From assembly GCF_937880195.1 (NCBI RefSeq), contig NZ_CALFLA010000057.1, forward strand, positions 1-13,371: 13,371 bases of DNA. Reading direction: 5' to 3'. The notes below the pieces were generated by a model. The model saw nothing but the letters and a program-made list of their open reading frames with translations. It was not told where the DNA came from and did not search any database. This document shows, piece by piece, positions 6,834 through 13,371 of this stretch. Within the stretch, counting starts at the first letter, position 1; each line of letters starts with the position of its first letter. Origin of the DNA: an uncultured Blautia sp. (GTDB lineage Bacteria > Bacillota > Clostridia > Lachnospirales > Lachnospiraceae). A program made the position numbers and the translations under genes.

Positions 6834-8197
6834 TGAATCCGATTCAGAGATTTTTTCGAAGATATCTTATATCTACCATAGGGCTGCTGCTTCTGTTTTT
6901 GTCTGTAAATATATTCCTCACCCTTGCTGTTCTTATTGTTTCCTATCAAAGCGCTTCTGCCCCGGAACTTCCTATCTCCCGGCTTGCAGAAGGAATCAAA
7001 GAAAATAACGGAATCATAGGTTCCGATCCTCAGGTCAAAGAAATCCTCAATGAGAATCACTGCTGGGCCATGCTTCTGGATGACAACGGTACAGTTGTGT
7101 GGGAGGAAAATATGCCGAAGTCCCTGCCTCGAAGCTACACCGCTACAGAGATTGCCAAATTCAGCCGATGGTATTTACAGGAATATCCTGTTTACGTATG
7201 GGAACATCCTCTGGGATTATTTATAGCCGCCTATCCAAAAGGAAGTATGCAAAAATATAATTTTTCTATGGACAGCAGTTATCTTTCCACTGGTGTTCTG
7301 GGAGTTTTTACTGTAGTAGCTGCCAATCTTCTTCTGATGCTTTTTCTGTTCTGGAAAAACACCCATAACGTAGAAAAAGCCATAGGCCCCATCCTTACAG
7401 GAATCAGCGCTATGGCTAAAGGTAAAACTATTTCATTAGAAGAAAAAGGTGAGCTTGCGGAAATCAGCGCGGAAGTAAACCGCACAGCAAGACTGCTCCA
7501 GGACAAAGACACTGCAAGAGCCCAGTGGATCAGCGGTATTTCTCATGATATACGAACGCCCCTTTCTGTTATTCTTGGCTATGCAGGCAGTATGGAAGAG
7601 GATCCGTCCCTTTCCGCCGATATCCGTGATCAGGCTTCCATGATCCGTAAGCAGGGAGAAAAGCTGCGGCAGCTGATTTCTGATCTTAACCTTGCCTCCA
7701 GACTGGAATATGCCATGCAGCCTTTAAACAAAACTTTTTTAAGTCCTGTGGAGCTGGTACGCCAGTGCATCAGTGATTTTTTAAATGACGGGCTGGATGA
7801 GAAGTACAATCTGGAATTGGATATTGGCAAAGACATGAAATCACAAATGATTGAAGGAGATTCCTCGCTTCTTACGCGGATGCTTGGCAATCTTATTGGA
7901 AACAGCATCCGGCATAATCCAGAAGGCTGTCGGATTCTTGTATCTGTAACAACAGAAAAAAGAATCTGCCGGATTGTGATCAGCGATACTGGACAGGGCG
8001 CGGATGCTTCTTTTTTAAAAAAGTTGAATCATATGGAGATAGTTGCAATTACCCAGAATGCCAATGGAGAAATCCTTCATGGAAATGGGCTGAAACTTGT
8101 AAAACAGATTGTCAAAGCTCACAGAGGAGCGGTTTATTTTTCTGCAAACAGTCCTCATGGAATGACTGTTACAGTGGAATTGCCATTAAAAAATTGA
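6833..8197 (+). CDS. Membrane sensor histidine kinase partnered with the 6141-6833 regulator
   Basis: A 454-residue kinase from the ATG at 6833, which overlaps the regulator's stop (TGATG) and has GGAGG (6824-6828) four bases upstream; a TTG three bases earlier is less likely. Helix 1 (about 11-37) and helix 2 (about 153-174) enclose an extracytoplasmic sensor of about 115 residues containing WYLQEYPVYVWEHPLGLF. A HAMP-like segment (about 175-225) leads to the H-box ISHDIRTPL, with His238 as phospho-acceptor, then N-box NLIGNSIRHNP (Asn357), G1 DTGQG (385-389) and a G2-like HGNGLKLV (about 416-423). The G2 lacks the full GTGLGL pattern, but the remaining boxes are intact and activity is likely. 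The sensor is much larger than in BceS-type intramembrane kinases, so direct peptide sensing outside the membrane is plausible, as proposed for CprK/LanK-type kinases. Confidence 0.9.
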   Translation: MNPIQRFFRRYLISTIGLLLLFLSVNIFLTLAVLIVSYQSASAPELPISRLAEGIKENNGIIGSDPQVKEILNENHCWAMLLDDNGTVVWEENMPKSLPRSYTATEIAKFSRWYLQEYPVYVWEHPLGLFIAAYPKGSMQKYNFSMDSSYLSTGVLGVFTVVAANLLLMLFLFWKNTHNVEKAIGPILTGISAMAKGKTISLEEKGELAEISAEVNRTARLLQDKDTARAQWISGISHDIRTPLSVILGYAGSMEEDPSLSADIRDQASMIRKQGEKLRQLISDLNLASRLEYAMQPLNKTFLSPVELVRQCISDFLNDGLDEKYNLELDIGKDMKSQMIEGDSSLLTRMLGNLIGNSIRHNPEGCRILVSVTTEKRICRIVISDTGQGADASFLKKLNHMEIVAITQNANGEILHGNGLKLVKQIVKAHRGAVYFSANSPHGMTVTVELPLKN

Positions 8198-8229
8198 TTG
8201 CCAATATACCTGCCATGGAGACAGATGCT

Positions 8230-8610
8230 TTATTTTTCCAGGGCTTTTTTGGCAAGTCTGGTTTCGCCCAAAGGTGTTTTCAGCATAGTGTCATTGCCGA
8301 TAATTCCTGCCCTGACAACCTCAATAGGTTCTTCCAGGTCAGAAATTCTGATACCGTTAATGCAGGCATTGGCCTGAAACTCATCAAATTCCTGAAACCC
8401 CTGGTCCTGGAATACAAAAGTAATATTTTCTTTCCGCTCTTCTGCATCCGGCGGAACTACACAGGACCCCATAAGATATGCTCCTCCCTGATAATGAAAT
8501 TCTATCAGGGCAAAGGACATATCATCTTCATAGTCCGACCGGATGATCTCCATTACATCCTTTCCCATGATCCACAAAGGTTTCTTTTCTTTCTTTTTAA
8601 ATCCAAACAT
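8230..8610 (-). CDS. Small soluble protein of unknown function
   Basis: A 126-residue protein I do not recognise. It begins with a basic segment (MFGFKKKEKK) and is otherwise acidic and mixed alpha/beta in character, with no membrane helix, signal peptide or zinc motif. Notable stretches are YEDDMSFALIEFHYQGGAYL (27-46) and a Lys-rich end (RLAKKALEK). GGAG lies 7 nt before the ATG. It starts 38 nt after the YoeB toxin stop and may be read from the toxin-antitoxin promoter. Its 3' end converges with the kinase gene, leaving only 32 bp, in which I see no clear terminator hairpin. A reading frame on the opposite strand across the same interval is a shadow. Confidence 0.7.
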   Translation of the reverse strand: MFGFKKKEKKPLWIMGKDVMEIIRSDYEDDMSFALIEFHYQGGAYLMGSCVVPPDAEERKENITFVFQDQGFQEFDEFQANACINGIRISDLEEPIEVVRAGIIGNDTMLKTPLGETRLAKKALEK

Positions 8611-8648
8611 AAATTATCTCCTTTTATCTTCGTATATAATATCAGGAA

Positions 8649-8906
8649 TTATGGATAATGATATCTGCATGAAAGAATGTAAACATTCTGTTCGTCAATT
8701 TTGTAAACCAATCTATCCTTTTCATTGATCCTGCGACTCCAAAATCCAGATAAATCGCCTAATAACGGTTCCGGTTTTCCAAGACCGGAATTACCATTCC
8801 TGCATATGTCCTCAATGAGTTTGTTGATTTTTTTTAATGTTTTCTTATCTTCGGTCTGCCAGTAGATGTAATCATCCCACCCATTTTGGGTAAAAACTTT
8901 ATTCAT
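8649..8906 (-). CDS. yoeB: YoeB-family ribosome-dependent mRNA interferase toxin
   Basis: An 85-residue protein (E. coli YoeB has 84) with close family resemblance: SGFWSRRI at 53-60, GKPEPL at 43-48 and the terminal CRYHYP. The catalytic residues known from E. coli YoeB align at the same numbers, Glu46, Arg65 and His83, so the toxin looks active. YoeB cleaves mRNA in the ribosomal A site. The ATG at 8906 overlaps the antitoxin stop by 8 nt (ATGAATAA), the usual coupling in this operon; a start five codons earlier is possible in frame but unnecessary. Confidence 0.93.
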   Translation of the reverse strand: MNKVFTQNGWDDYIYWQTEDKKTLKKINKLIEDICRNGNSGLGKPEPLLGDLSGFWSRRINEKDRLVYKIDEQNVYILSCRYHYP

Positions 8907-9165
8907 CCGCAGCAACCTCAATAAGTTCTTTCACCTGAATCAGGCCGTCCTCCAATTGTTTTTTGGATTCCATAAGCCATTTATAATTTTCCTGGTTTCC
9001 CATAAGATGCATATTTTCAATCATGTTATTATAAGTTTCTTCTGATATCATCACAACATTTTTATTTTTTTTGCGAGTTACAATAAGTGTTTCAAAGTCA
9101 TCAGTGACTTTGTCCATACATTCTTTCATGTTTCCTCTTAATTCCGTATAATTAACTGCCAACAT
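8899..9165 (-). CDS. yefM: YefM/Phd-family antitoxin
   Basis: An 88-residue antitoxin starting at ATG 9165 with GGAGG 8 nt upstream. The N-terminal Phd/YefM DNA-binding fold shows NYTELRGNMKECMDKV (5-20), LIVTRKKNKNVVMISEETYN (27-46) and the typical MENxxL-like helix. The acidic C-terminal part (about 60-88) is expected to wrap the toxin and block its active site. A longer frame to 9240 crosses the promoter and is rejected. As in other members, the antitoxin and the antitoxin-toxin complex should repress the operon through the site at 9188-9203. Confidence 0.9.
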   Translation of the reverse strand: MLAVNYTELRGNMKECMDKVTDDFETLIVTRKKNKNVVMISEETYNNMIENMHLMGNQENYKWLMESKKQLEDGLIQVKELIEVAADE

Positions 9166-9187
9166 AAGATTCACCTCCGAATAAAGC

Positions 9188-9203
9188 GTACATTTTTCTG
9201 TAC
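9188..9203 (-). promoter_or_regulatory. YefM-YoeB operator (TACA/TGTA inverted repeat)
   Basis: GTACA (9188-9192) and TGTAC (9199-9203) form a perfect 5-bp inverted repeat around a 6-bp spacer, just downstream of the -10 element and before the antitoxin start. The E. coli yefM-yoeB operator is built on TGTACA palindromes, so this is a natural autoregulatory site, although the half-sites are here spread apart rather than fused. Confidence 0.6.
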
Positions 9204-9207
9204 TTAT

Positions 9208-9237
9208 ATTATAATATGCGAAAAGAGAAAGTGTCAA
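9208..9237 (-). promoter_or_regulatory. Near-consensus promoter of the toxin-antitoxin operon
   Basis: On the minus strand TTGACA (9237-9232) and TATAAT (9213-9208) are both perfect hexamers with an 18-bp spacer. This is the strongest promoter seen in the window, as expected for a self-repressed toxin-antitoxin operon. It may also transcribe the 8230-8610 gene. Confidence 0.8.
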
Positions 9238-9276
9238 CAATTTTACTTAACCAAATCAAATACAGGTGTCTGCCTT

Positions 9277-9807
9277 TTAAAGGATACATTCTAACTGACA
9301 GTCATAAGGTTCAGCCTCAACGTGTTTTTGATCATAAACTTTTGCCTCCACACAGCCCATTGCTTTATAAAAAGCCTGGCTTTCAACAGCTGAATGCGCA
9401 GATATGTAGAGTTTTTTAGCGCCTTTTTGTTTGGCCCATTCCTTTGCTGCAAGAAAAAGAGTTCTTCCAATTCCCTGCTTTCTCATATCCTCTGATATGT
9501 GGATGCTGGACAAGTCGCAATATTTCTGTTCACTGCCAAATATTTCCGGCTCTGCTGAAACAAAGCCTTTTAATTTCCCATCACAAAATGCACCATACAC
9601 AAAACCGCCAGAAAGGATTGTATTTTTCAGACAGGAAATCAAAATTTGATAATCGTCTTCTGTCCAATCATCCACAAAAGGCGCGTCCCTGACAATCCAA
9701 CTGTCATTTTCTTTGCGCCAGCATTTTGTAACAGTCTGGTGTCGGATAAAATCCCTGAACAATTCCCTGCAAAGTTCTTCTGCATTTAAAACTCTATATT
9801 TTATCAT
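9277..9807 (-). CDS. GNAT-family N-acetyltransferase
   Basis: A 176-residue acetyl-CoA-dependent acyltransferase of the GNAT fold. The acetyl-CoA pyrophosphate-binding loop is RKQGIG (109-114, pattern R-x-x-G-x-G), preceded by the strand YCDLSSIHISEDM and followed by the helix TLFLAAKEWAKQKG. The later LYISAHSAVESQAFYKAMGC (133-152) is motif B with the usual Tyr147 position. It covers the whole domain, so the gene is complete. GGAGG lies 9 nt before the ATG. The substrate cannot be told from sequence; the C-terminus HVEAEPYDCQLEC recurs in uncharacterised clostridial GNATs as far as I recall. It sits between a TraX-like gene and the toxin-antitoxin operon, with about 75 bp upstream that can hold its own promoter. 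Confidence 0.88.
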   Translation of the reverse strand: MIKYRVLNAEELCRELFRDFIRHQTVTKCWRKENDSWIVRDAPFVDDWTEDDYQILISCLKNTILSGGFVYGAFCDGKLKGFVSAEPEIFGSEQKYCDLSSIHISEDMRKQGIGRTLFLAAKEWAKQKGAKKLYISAHSAVESQAFYKAMGCVEAKVYDQKHVEAEPYDCQLECIL

Positions 9808-9864
9808 AAATATTATCCTCCATTTTTGGATTTTTATTGATTTATAAATATGATGACCGATCCT

Positions 9865-9893
9865 GCTATAAGCATTATCTTATTAACTGACAA
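9865..9893 (-). promoter_or_regulatory. Putative promoter of the acetyltransferase gene
   Basis: On the minus strand TTGTCA (9893-9888), 17 bp and TATAGC (9870-9865) give a fair -35/-10 pair (5 of 6 and 4 of 6 consensus bases). The -35 overlaps the last codons of the TraX-like gene. Otherwise the 75-bp gap is AT-rich with no strong hairpin. Confidence 0.35.
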
Positions 9894-10641
9894 ACGGTAT
9901 TATCATATACTTGCTTATAAGAAATAAAGTTAATAAATGTGCCGGATAAAACCAATAGAAGAAATATTTCAGGTTTACTCCCCGTTTTCCGTTATATAAG
10001 TTTATAAATATCAGCGAGGATGCCGCTGCCAGGAAGTTCGGATCAATCAGTCCTCCTATGGAAAAATCTAATCCACACAGATACATAGTTAAGATTGCGA
10101 ATATATTCCTTAATATGATTTTATCATGGAAGAGATAAAACACTGCCATCAGGCAAATCCCATAATACCATCCGTCCATATTACACAGATAGCTTATTAT
10201 TGCTCCAATAAAAATGACTATAAAGGAAACTGCTATATTTTTATTAAATTTTTTTATCAGAGTAAGGACACCGACTCCAAGCAGCAAGGTAAACAAAACG
10301 TTTTGCTGTGCCAGACTAAAGGCTTTCCCCTTATTTGCCAGATCATAAACAGGTTCAGAGATAAGGGCAAATATTGTCAGATTTAAAAAATATCTCTTTA
10401 AATCATGGGTATGTAAAAATCCTTCAACCAATAAAAAACAAAAAACAGGAAAAGCAATTCGTCCTAAAACCTGTAAAATATCAGCTGCTGTCATAAGTAT
10501 GCCAAATTGTGTATCTGTAAACATCGAATACGGAGCATGAAGTATGATTCCCTCTTCTAATATGATTTTACTAAAATGATCCAGCAGCATAGATACCACT
10601 GCAATAATTTTCAACGTACTGCCTGTTAGATTTTTTCTCAT
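9883..10641 (-). CDS. TraX-family integral membrane protein
   Basis: A 252-residue protein of the TraX family, named after the F-plasmid pilin N-acetylase but common in clostridial chromosomes without any pilus. Family hallmarks visible: LLDHFSKII near the N-terminus, GRIAFPVFCFLLVEGFLHT, SEPVYDLANKG, NVLFTLLLG, MDGWYYGI and the terminal NGKRG ... KYFFYWFYPAHLLTL. About eight to nine hydrophobic segments span the chain. The ATG at 10641 is preferred (AAAGG 7 nt upstream); an in-frame TTG at 10659 lies closer to the previous gene. It starts 21 nt after the stop of the 694-residue membrane protein and so belongs to the same transcript. No conjugation or pilin gene is in the window. The invariant His-Asp pair and polytopic layout suggest an acyl-transfer role, which is inference. 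Confidence 0.87.
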   Translation of the reverse strand: MRKNLTGSTLKIIAVVSMLLDHFSKIILEEGIILHAPYSMFTDTQFGILMTAADILQVLGRIAFPVFCFLLVEGFLHTHDLKRYFLNLTIFALISEPVYDLANKGKAFSLAQQNVLFTLLLGVGVLTLIKKFNKNIAVSFIVIFIGAIISYLCNMDGWYYGICLMAVFYLFHDKIILRNIFAILTMYLCGLDFSIGGLIDPNFLAAASSLIFINLYNGKRGVNLKYFFYWFYPAHLLTLFLISKYMIIPFVS

Positions 10642-10662
10642 GGTTTTGCCTTTCTTCAAGTC

Positions 10663-12747
10663 TTATTGTTTCGGTGGGTGCAGCTTCAGCATTTCCATTC
10701 CAAGATAGCTTTCACAATGGCATACTTCCAATGGCTCTCCATTCATAGCCATTTCATATACAGAATCAAATACATCAAGTTTTTCCTCGCTTCCGTCATC
10801 TAAAAGTACTGTCAGTGTATAAGTGTCTCCCTTTGTATTTGGATCTGCTTTATGACTGTCAACAATGACAGCAGGATAATGACGAGACGGTCTGCATAGA
10901 GCTGCATTGGCGCAATAGGAAATCCCCATGCCAAGACAGCAGCTGGTAAGTCCTATAAAAAATCCTGCTTCTAAGCGTTTTCCCTTTGGCGTACGGCGAA
11001 GGCATAAAATAATCACCGTAACAGCAATTACAGCCGCTTGAATGATCCATACCCATCCGCTGCTTCTTGGTGCCATCCCCCAGCGGCTCCATATATAATG
11101 TACCTGCCAGAGAATTGCCAGCGCCGGTAAAAAGATAGCTGGCAAAGAAAGCTGGATATACATAGCGTTCCATTCTGCCGTAGCATTTTTAGGACGATCT
11201 CCAAAAATAAGTACCGGAGTAAAAACAATGCAGAAAATAAGAAAGGGAATAGGCGTTACAGCAGCTATTGCCATAACTGTACGAAACTTTACACCTGCAT
11301 AAAGATATAACGGAATTGGTAAAACAGCTCCGATAATAAGCAGAATCATAACCACCCATAGTCCCATACGGATAGCTCTCAGATGATCATGCCAATGTGT
11401 GCGGTATTCCTCTCTCCACTGTACCAGACTTTCCTCTGCCGCCTGGCTTTCTGTCTGGCGTTCCATAGCAGGGGTTACTAATGCTGCCAGATCTGTACTT
11501 TCAATCCACTCTGCAAGCCGGGGTGTACCGCGCATATTTGTCTCCACGGAAATCAGTTTTTTTCCATTTGAATTTAACAGCTGAATAGAACGATTAACAG
11601 TCAGACGGACAGACGTTATTTTCCCCGGTTCATATTTTTTCTGTTTTCCCCAACTGCTGATATACAGAATAGAATGATCCTGAAATACAAACAGGCATCG
11701 ATTTCGTCCCGCAAGGATCATCCAAACGCCAAAGAAGGTGAGGAACACCCCGATTGCTGCCAAAAAAAGAGTAACGCCGTCAACGGGATTTGCCACTGCA
11801 ACGGCAATGGCCATGAACAGGAAAATACTTCCCAGAAGCCACAAAAATATCCCTACTCCTGTTACCAGCTTTTGTTCCCGCAGCACAACAACAGGCTTTT
11901 GTGTCTCCTTCGGTTCCCTGTGGCGGCACAGCAAAAGAGCCAGTCCAAAACAGAACCATATCAGAAGCAGAATCAGGGTTACCGCTGCGTTTTTCGCTTC
12001 CAGCGGCTCATCGAAAAAGAACAGAATCACAAATAAAAACAGAGAAAAAGCAATGGAGATACTGCCAGTTAATATGCAGGGCCATTTTCTGCCGGGCAAA
12101 GGCGGGTCATAGTCTGGATCCAATTGCTTTTTCGGCGCATCTGTTAACAACCGGACCGGTTCCATTTCCGGGGCATTTTCCAGTATTTCTCCGCAGTGAG
12201 GACATTGAGACACATACTCCATCTGCGGAAAGCTGCTTTTTTTATCAAGGGGTAAAGTATGCCCGCATCCCGGACATACCCAGTATTGACGAAAAGCCTT
12301 CTGACGTATCAGACGAAGACACCAATATCCTGCTGCAGGACACAGAAAAAACAGAACCAAACAGATAGGATTTTTTGTCAGAAGCAAAACTATTAAACAG
12401 CCAAATGACAGAATGCTTGCAGACATCAGGATACGCGTCCCCTTTTGTATCGCCTTATCTCTTGCAGCAATATACGTTTCATTTCCGCTTTCCATACCTA
12501 AACGCTGCATCTGTATAAGAAACATTTCGATCAGTTCATAAAGATCGTCTGCATCATCCACTTCCTCGCATGATAATTCGTCATACAGCTTTTCATTTAC
12601 AAATATCCTGCAGCCTTTAGGATTCACTTCCACTCTTCCATGAAGCAAAGTCAGTGTCAGGCGCTCTCCGAGAAAATCTATTCCATACCGAGGATACTGC
12701 GCTTTCAGTCTGTCATATAAATATTTTATTTCGTTAATGTCATACAT
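10663..12747 (-). CDS. Large multi-pass zinc-ribbon membrane protein of unknown function
   Basis: A 694-residue protein I do not recognise as a named family. The parts in order: a soluble N-terminal domain (1-100) with acidic CEEVDDADDLYELIEMFLIQ; two helices (about 106-124 and 128-146); a cytoplasmic zinc ribbon, CPGCG (158-162) and CPHCG (182-186), with a 20-residue spacing; four helices (about 225-245, 254-274, 297-318 and 323-346); a PH-like beta domain (about 350-420, from LFVFQDHSILYIS); then about five more helices (460-480, 490-513, 530-550, 565-582 and 594-615); and a C-terminal domain (625-694) with TYTLTVLLDDGSEEKLDVF and EVCHCESYLGMEMLKL. The ATG has GGGAGG 8 nt upstream. It lies 89 bp after a small membrane protein gene with a similar C-terminal domain, and 21 nt before the TraX-like gene. 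Zinc ribbon plus PH-like fold suggests an assembly or scaffold role, without direct support. Confidence 0.82.
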   Translation of the reverse strand: MYDINEIKYLYDRLKAQYPRYGIDFLGERLTLTLLHGRVEVNPKGCRIFVNEKLYDELSCEEVDDADDLYELIEMFLIQMQRLGMESGNETYIAARDKAIQKGTRILMSASILSFGCLIVLLLTKNPICLVLFFLCPAAGYWCLRLIRQKAFRQYWVCPGCGHTLPLDKKSSFPQMEYVSQCPHCGEILENAPEMEPVRLLTDAPKKQLDPDYDPPLPGRKWPCILTGSISIAFSLFLFVILFFFDEPLEAKNAAVTLILLLIWFCFGLALLLCRHREPKETQKPVVVLREQKLVTGVGIFLWLLGSIFLFMAIAVAVANPVDGVTLFLAAIGVFLTFFGVWMILAGRNRCLFVFQDHSILYISSWGKQKKYEPGKITSVRLTVNRSIQLLNSNGKKLISVETNMRGTPRLAEWIESTDLAALVTPAMERQTESQAAEESLVQWREEYRTHWHDHLRAIRMGLWVVMILLIIGAVLPIPLYLYAGVKFRTVMAIAAVTPIPFLIFCIVFTPVLIFGDRPKNATAEWNAMYIQLSLPAIFLPALAILWQVHYIWSRWGMAPRSSGWVWIIQAAVIAVTVIILCLRRTPKGKRLEAGFFIGLTSCCLGMGISYCANAALCRPSRHYPAVIVDSHKADPNTKGDTYTLTVLLDDGSEEKLDVFDSVYEMAMNGEPLEVCHCESYLGMEMLKLHPPKQ

Positions 12748-12836
12748 AAATCTGTCCTCCCTGTCAAAATATCCGTATGTACTGCATTGCTGCCTGTTCC
12801 AGTATTCTTGCTGTAAAGATGCTTCTTTATTAAAAA

Positions 12837-13277
12837 TTACTCTGAGACAATAGTATCATGATTTATAGAAATCAGAATACCAAATTTAGAGTGGGGTAAA
12901 TATTTCACAGTCAGAATATCCCCCTTATTTATTCCTTTTGAATATGGGAACTCTACATACTCCTCAAGGCTGTCTTTCTTACTGATAATCACAACACTTC
13001 TGTCATTTCCTTTTCCATGGGCATTATCCCTGGCATAACCGGTAATGGTTTCATATTGATTGTTTCTGTAGCAGGGAATATCCAGAATGATTGGAAAAAG
13101 CATTTTATACACAAAAGTACATACAAGGATTGCTGCAATTATCTTTAAAATTGCATCTTCTTTATTTGTCAGTTTATTGTGAAACTTTTTTCTCTTTATA
13201 ACAAAGAAAAGCAGCGTGACTATCATTGCGATGATGATCATGCTCCTGCTGATCATTTTAAATAATATGGCATCCAT
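12837..13277 (-). CDS. Small two-helix membrane protein of unknown function
   Basis: A 146-residue protein with two membrane segments (about 7-27 and 43-66) joined by a basic cytoplasmic loop (KRKKFHNKLTNK), followed by a soluble domain (about 75-138). The domain has the pattern ETITGYARD ... VVIISK ... EYVEF ... NKGDILTVKYLP, a small beta-barrel-like layout comparable to the tails of the 10663-12747 and 100-798 proteins. AAGGAG lies 9 nt before the ATG at 13277; it starts 31 nt after the stop of the upstream zinc-ribbon gene fragment. No hairpin terminator is seen in the 89 bp that follow, so it probably shares a transcript with the 694-residue protein. Confidence 0.75.
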   Translation of the reverse strand: MDAILFKMISRSMIIIAMIVTLLFFVIKRKKFHNKLTNKEDAILKIIAAILVCTFVYKMLFPIILDIPCYRNNQYETITGYARDNAHGKGNDRSVVIISKKDSLEEYVEFPYSKGINKGDILTVKYLPHSKFGILISINHDTIVSE

Positions 13278-13308
13278 TCATGCTCCTTATTTTTTACAGT
13301 TAAATTTC

Positions 13309-13371
13309 TTATGGTTCTTTTTTGCTTCTGTAAGTTTTATCTGCAGCCAATTCACATTTGCATTCCGGGCA
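13309..13371 (-). CDS. C-terminal end of a zinc-ribbon protein (partial, runs off the right edge)
   Basis: Only the last 20 codons and the TAA are in the window. The residues begin CPECKCELAAD and end KKEP. C-P-E-C is a zinc-binding half-knuckle, so a partner Cys pair should lie just beyond the edge. The stop is 31 nt before the next gene, in the same direction and followed by that gene's ribosome binding site, which suggests one operon. A second zinc-ribbon protein two genes from the 694-residue one hints at a shared function. Confidence 0.5.
   Translation of the reverse strand, partial: CPECKCELAADKTYRSKKEP

Noticed and set aside
8198..8229. Possible bidirectional terminator between the convergent kinase and 8230-8610 genes
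   Set aside because: The 32-bp gap shows only a 3-bp complementary pair before a T-rich stretch, too weak to call.
8194..8658. 154-codon plus-strand open frame downstream of the kinase
   Set aside because: It overlaps the kinase stop and runs antisense to the 8230-8610 gene, which has the better ribosome binding site and more protein-like composition.
8769..8790. 7-bp hairpin TTCCGGT/ACCGGAA with an 8-nt loop
   Set aside because: It lies within yoeB at the conserved GLGKPEP codons and has no T-tract, so coding constraint explains it.
11674..12368. Overlapping plus-strand open frames of 120-155 codons
   Set aside because: They are shadows of the 694-residue membrane protein gene, rich in Gln, Lys, Ser and Pro from reverse-reading of hydrophobic codons, and lack ribosome binding sites.

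Overview
The window looks like a chromosomal accessory region from a low-to-mid GC Gram-positive anaerobe, most likely a gut clostridium (Lachnospiraceae-like). This is inferred from the strong AGGAGG-type ribosome binding sites, the protein families present (LanFEG-type ABC transporter with an OmpR/histidine kinase pair, TraX-like protein, YefM-YoeB) and the base composition. No rRNA, tRNA, transposase, integrase or CRISPR array is visible.

Left part (1-3400, genes on the minus strand). A large FtsX-type ABC permease (803-3250) is followed 4 nt later by a small membrane protein (100-798), and a good rho-independent terminator lies at 57-92. The permease has lost its N-terminal membrane helix. 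Its open frame begins inside the 3' end of a wrecked OmpR-family response regulator gene (3231-3394), of which only the ribosome binding site, the first few codons and the last ~50 codons remain. This is best read as deletion scars in an older regulator-kinase-ATPase-permease locus; neither the kinase nor the cognate ATPase is in the window.

Centre (3480-8197). An intact peptide-antibiotic immunity/detoxification module is present: an ATPase (5045-5968) and two ABC-2 type permeases (4255-5052 and 3480-4253) on the minus strand, resembling LanFEG/BcrAB/CprABC transporters. They diverge from a response regulator (6141-6833) and histidine kinase (6833-8197) on the plus strand. The 172-bp divergent control region carries helically phased direct repeats (CCTTGA at 6012, 6034 and 6045), the expected layout for an OmpR-family activator site. 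The likely circuit is that the kinase senses a peptide at the membrane, the regulator binds the repeats and the transporter is induced. No bacteriocin precursor or biosynthetic gene is present, so this looks like resistance rather than self-immunity.

Right part (8230-13371, all minus strand). In transcription order from the right edge: the end of a zinc-ribbon protein gene, a small two-helix membrane protein, a 694-residue multi-helix zinc-ribbon membrane protein of unknown function, a TraX-family membrane protein, a GNAT acetyltransferase, a YefM-YoeB toxin-antitoxin pair with its own near-consensus promoter and TACA/TGTA operator, and a small soluble protein of unknown function that converges with the kinase gene. 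The two unknown membrane proteins here and the 100-798 protein appear to share a similar membrane-anchored C-terminal beta-rich domain.
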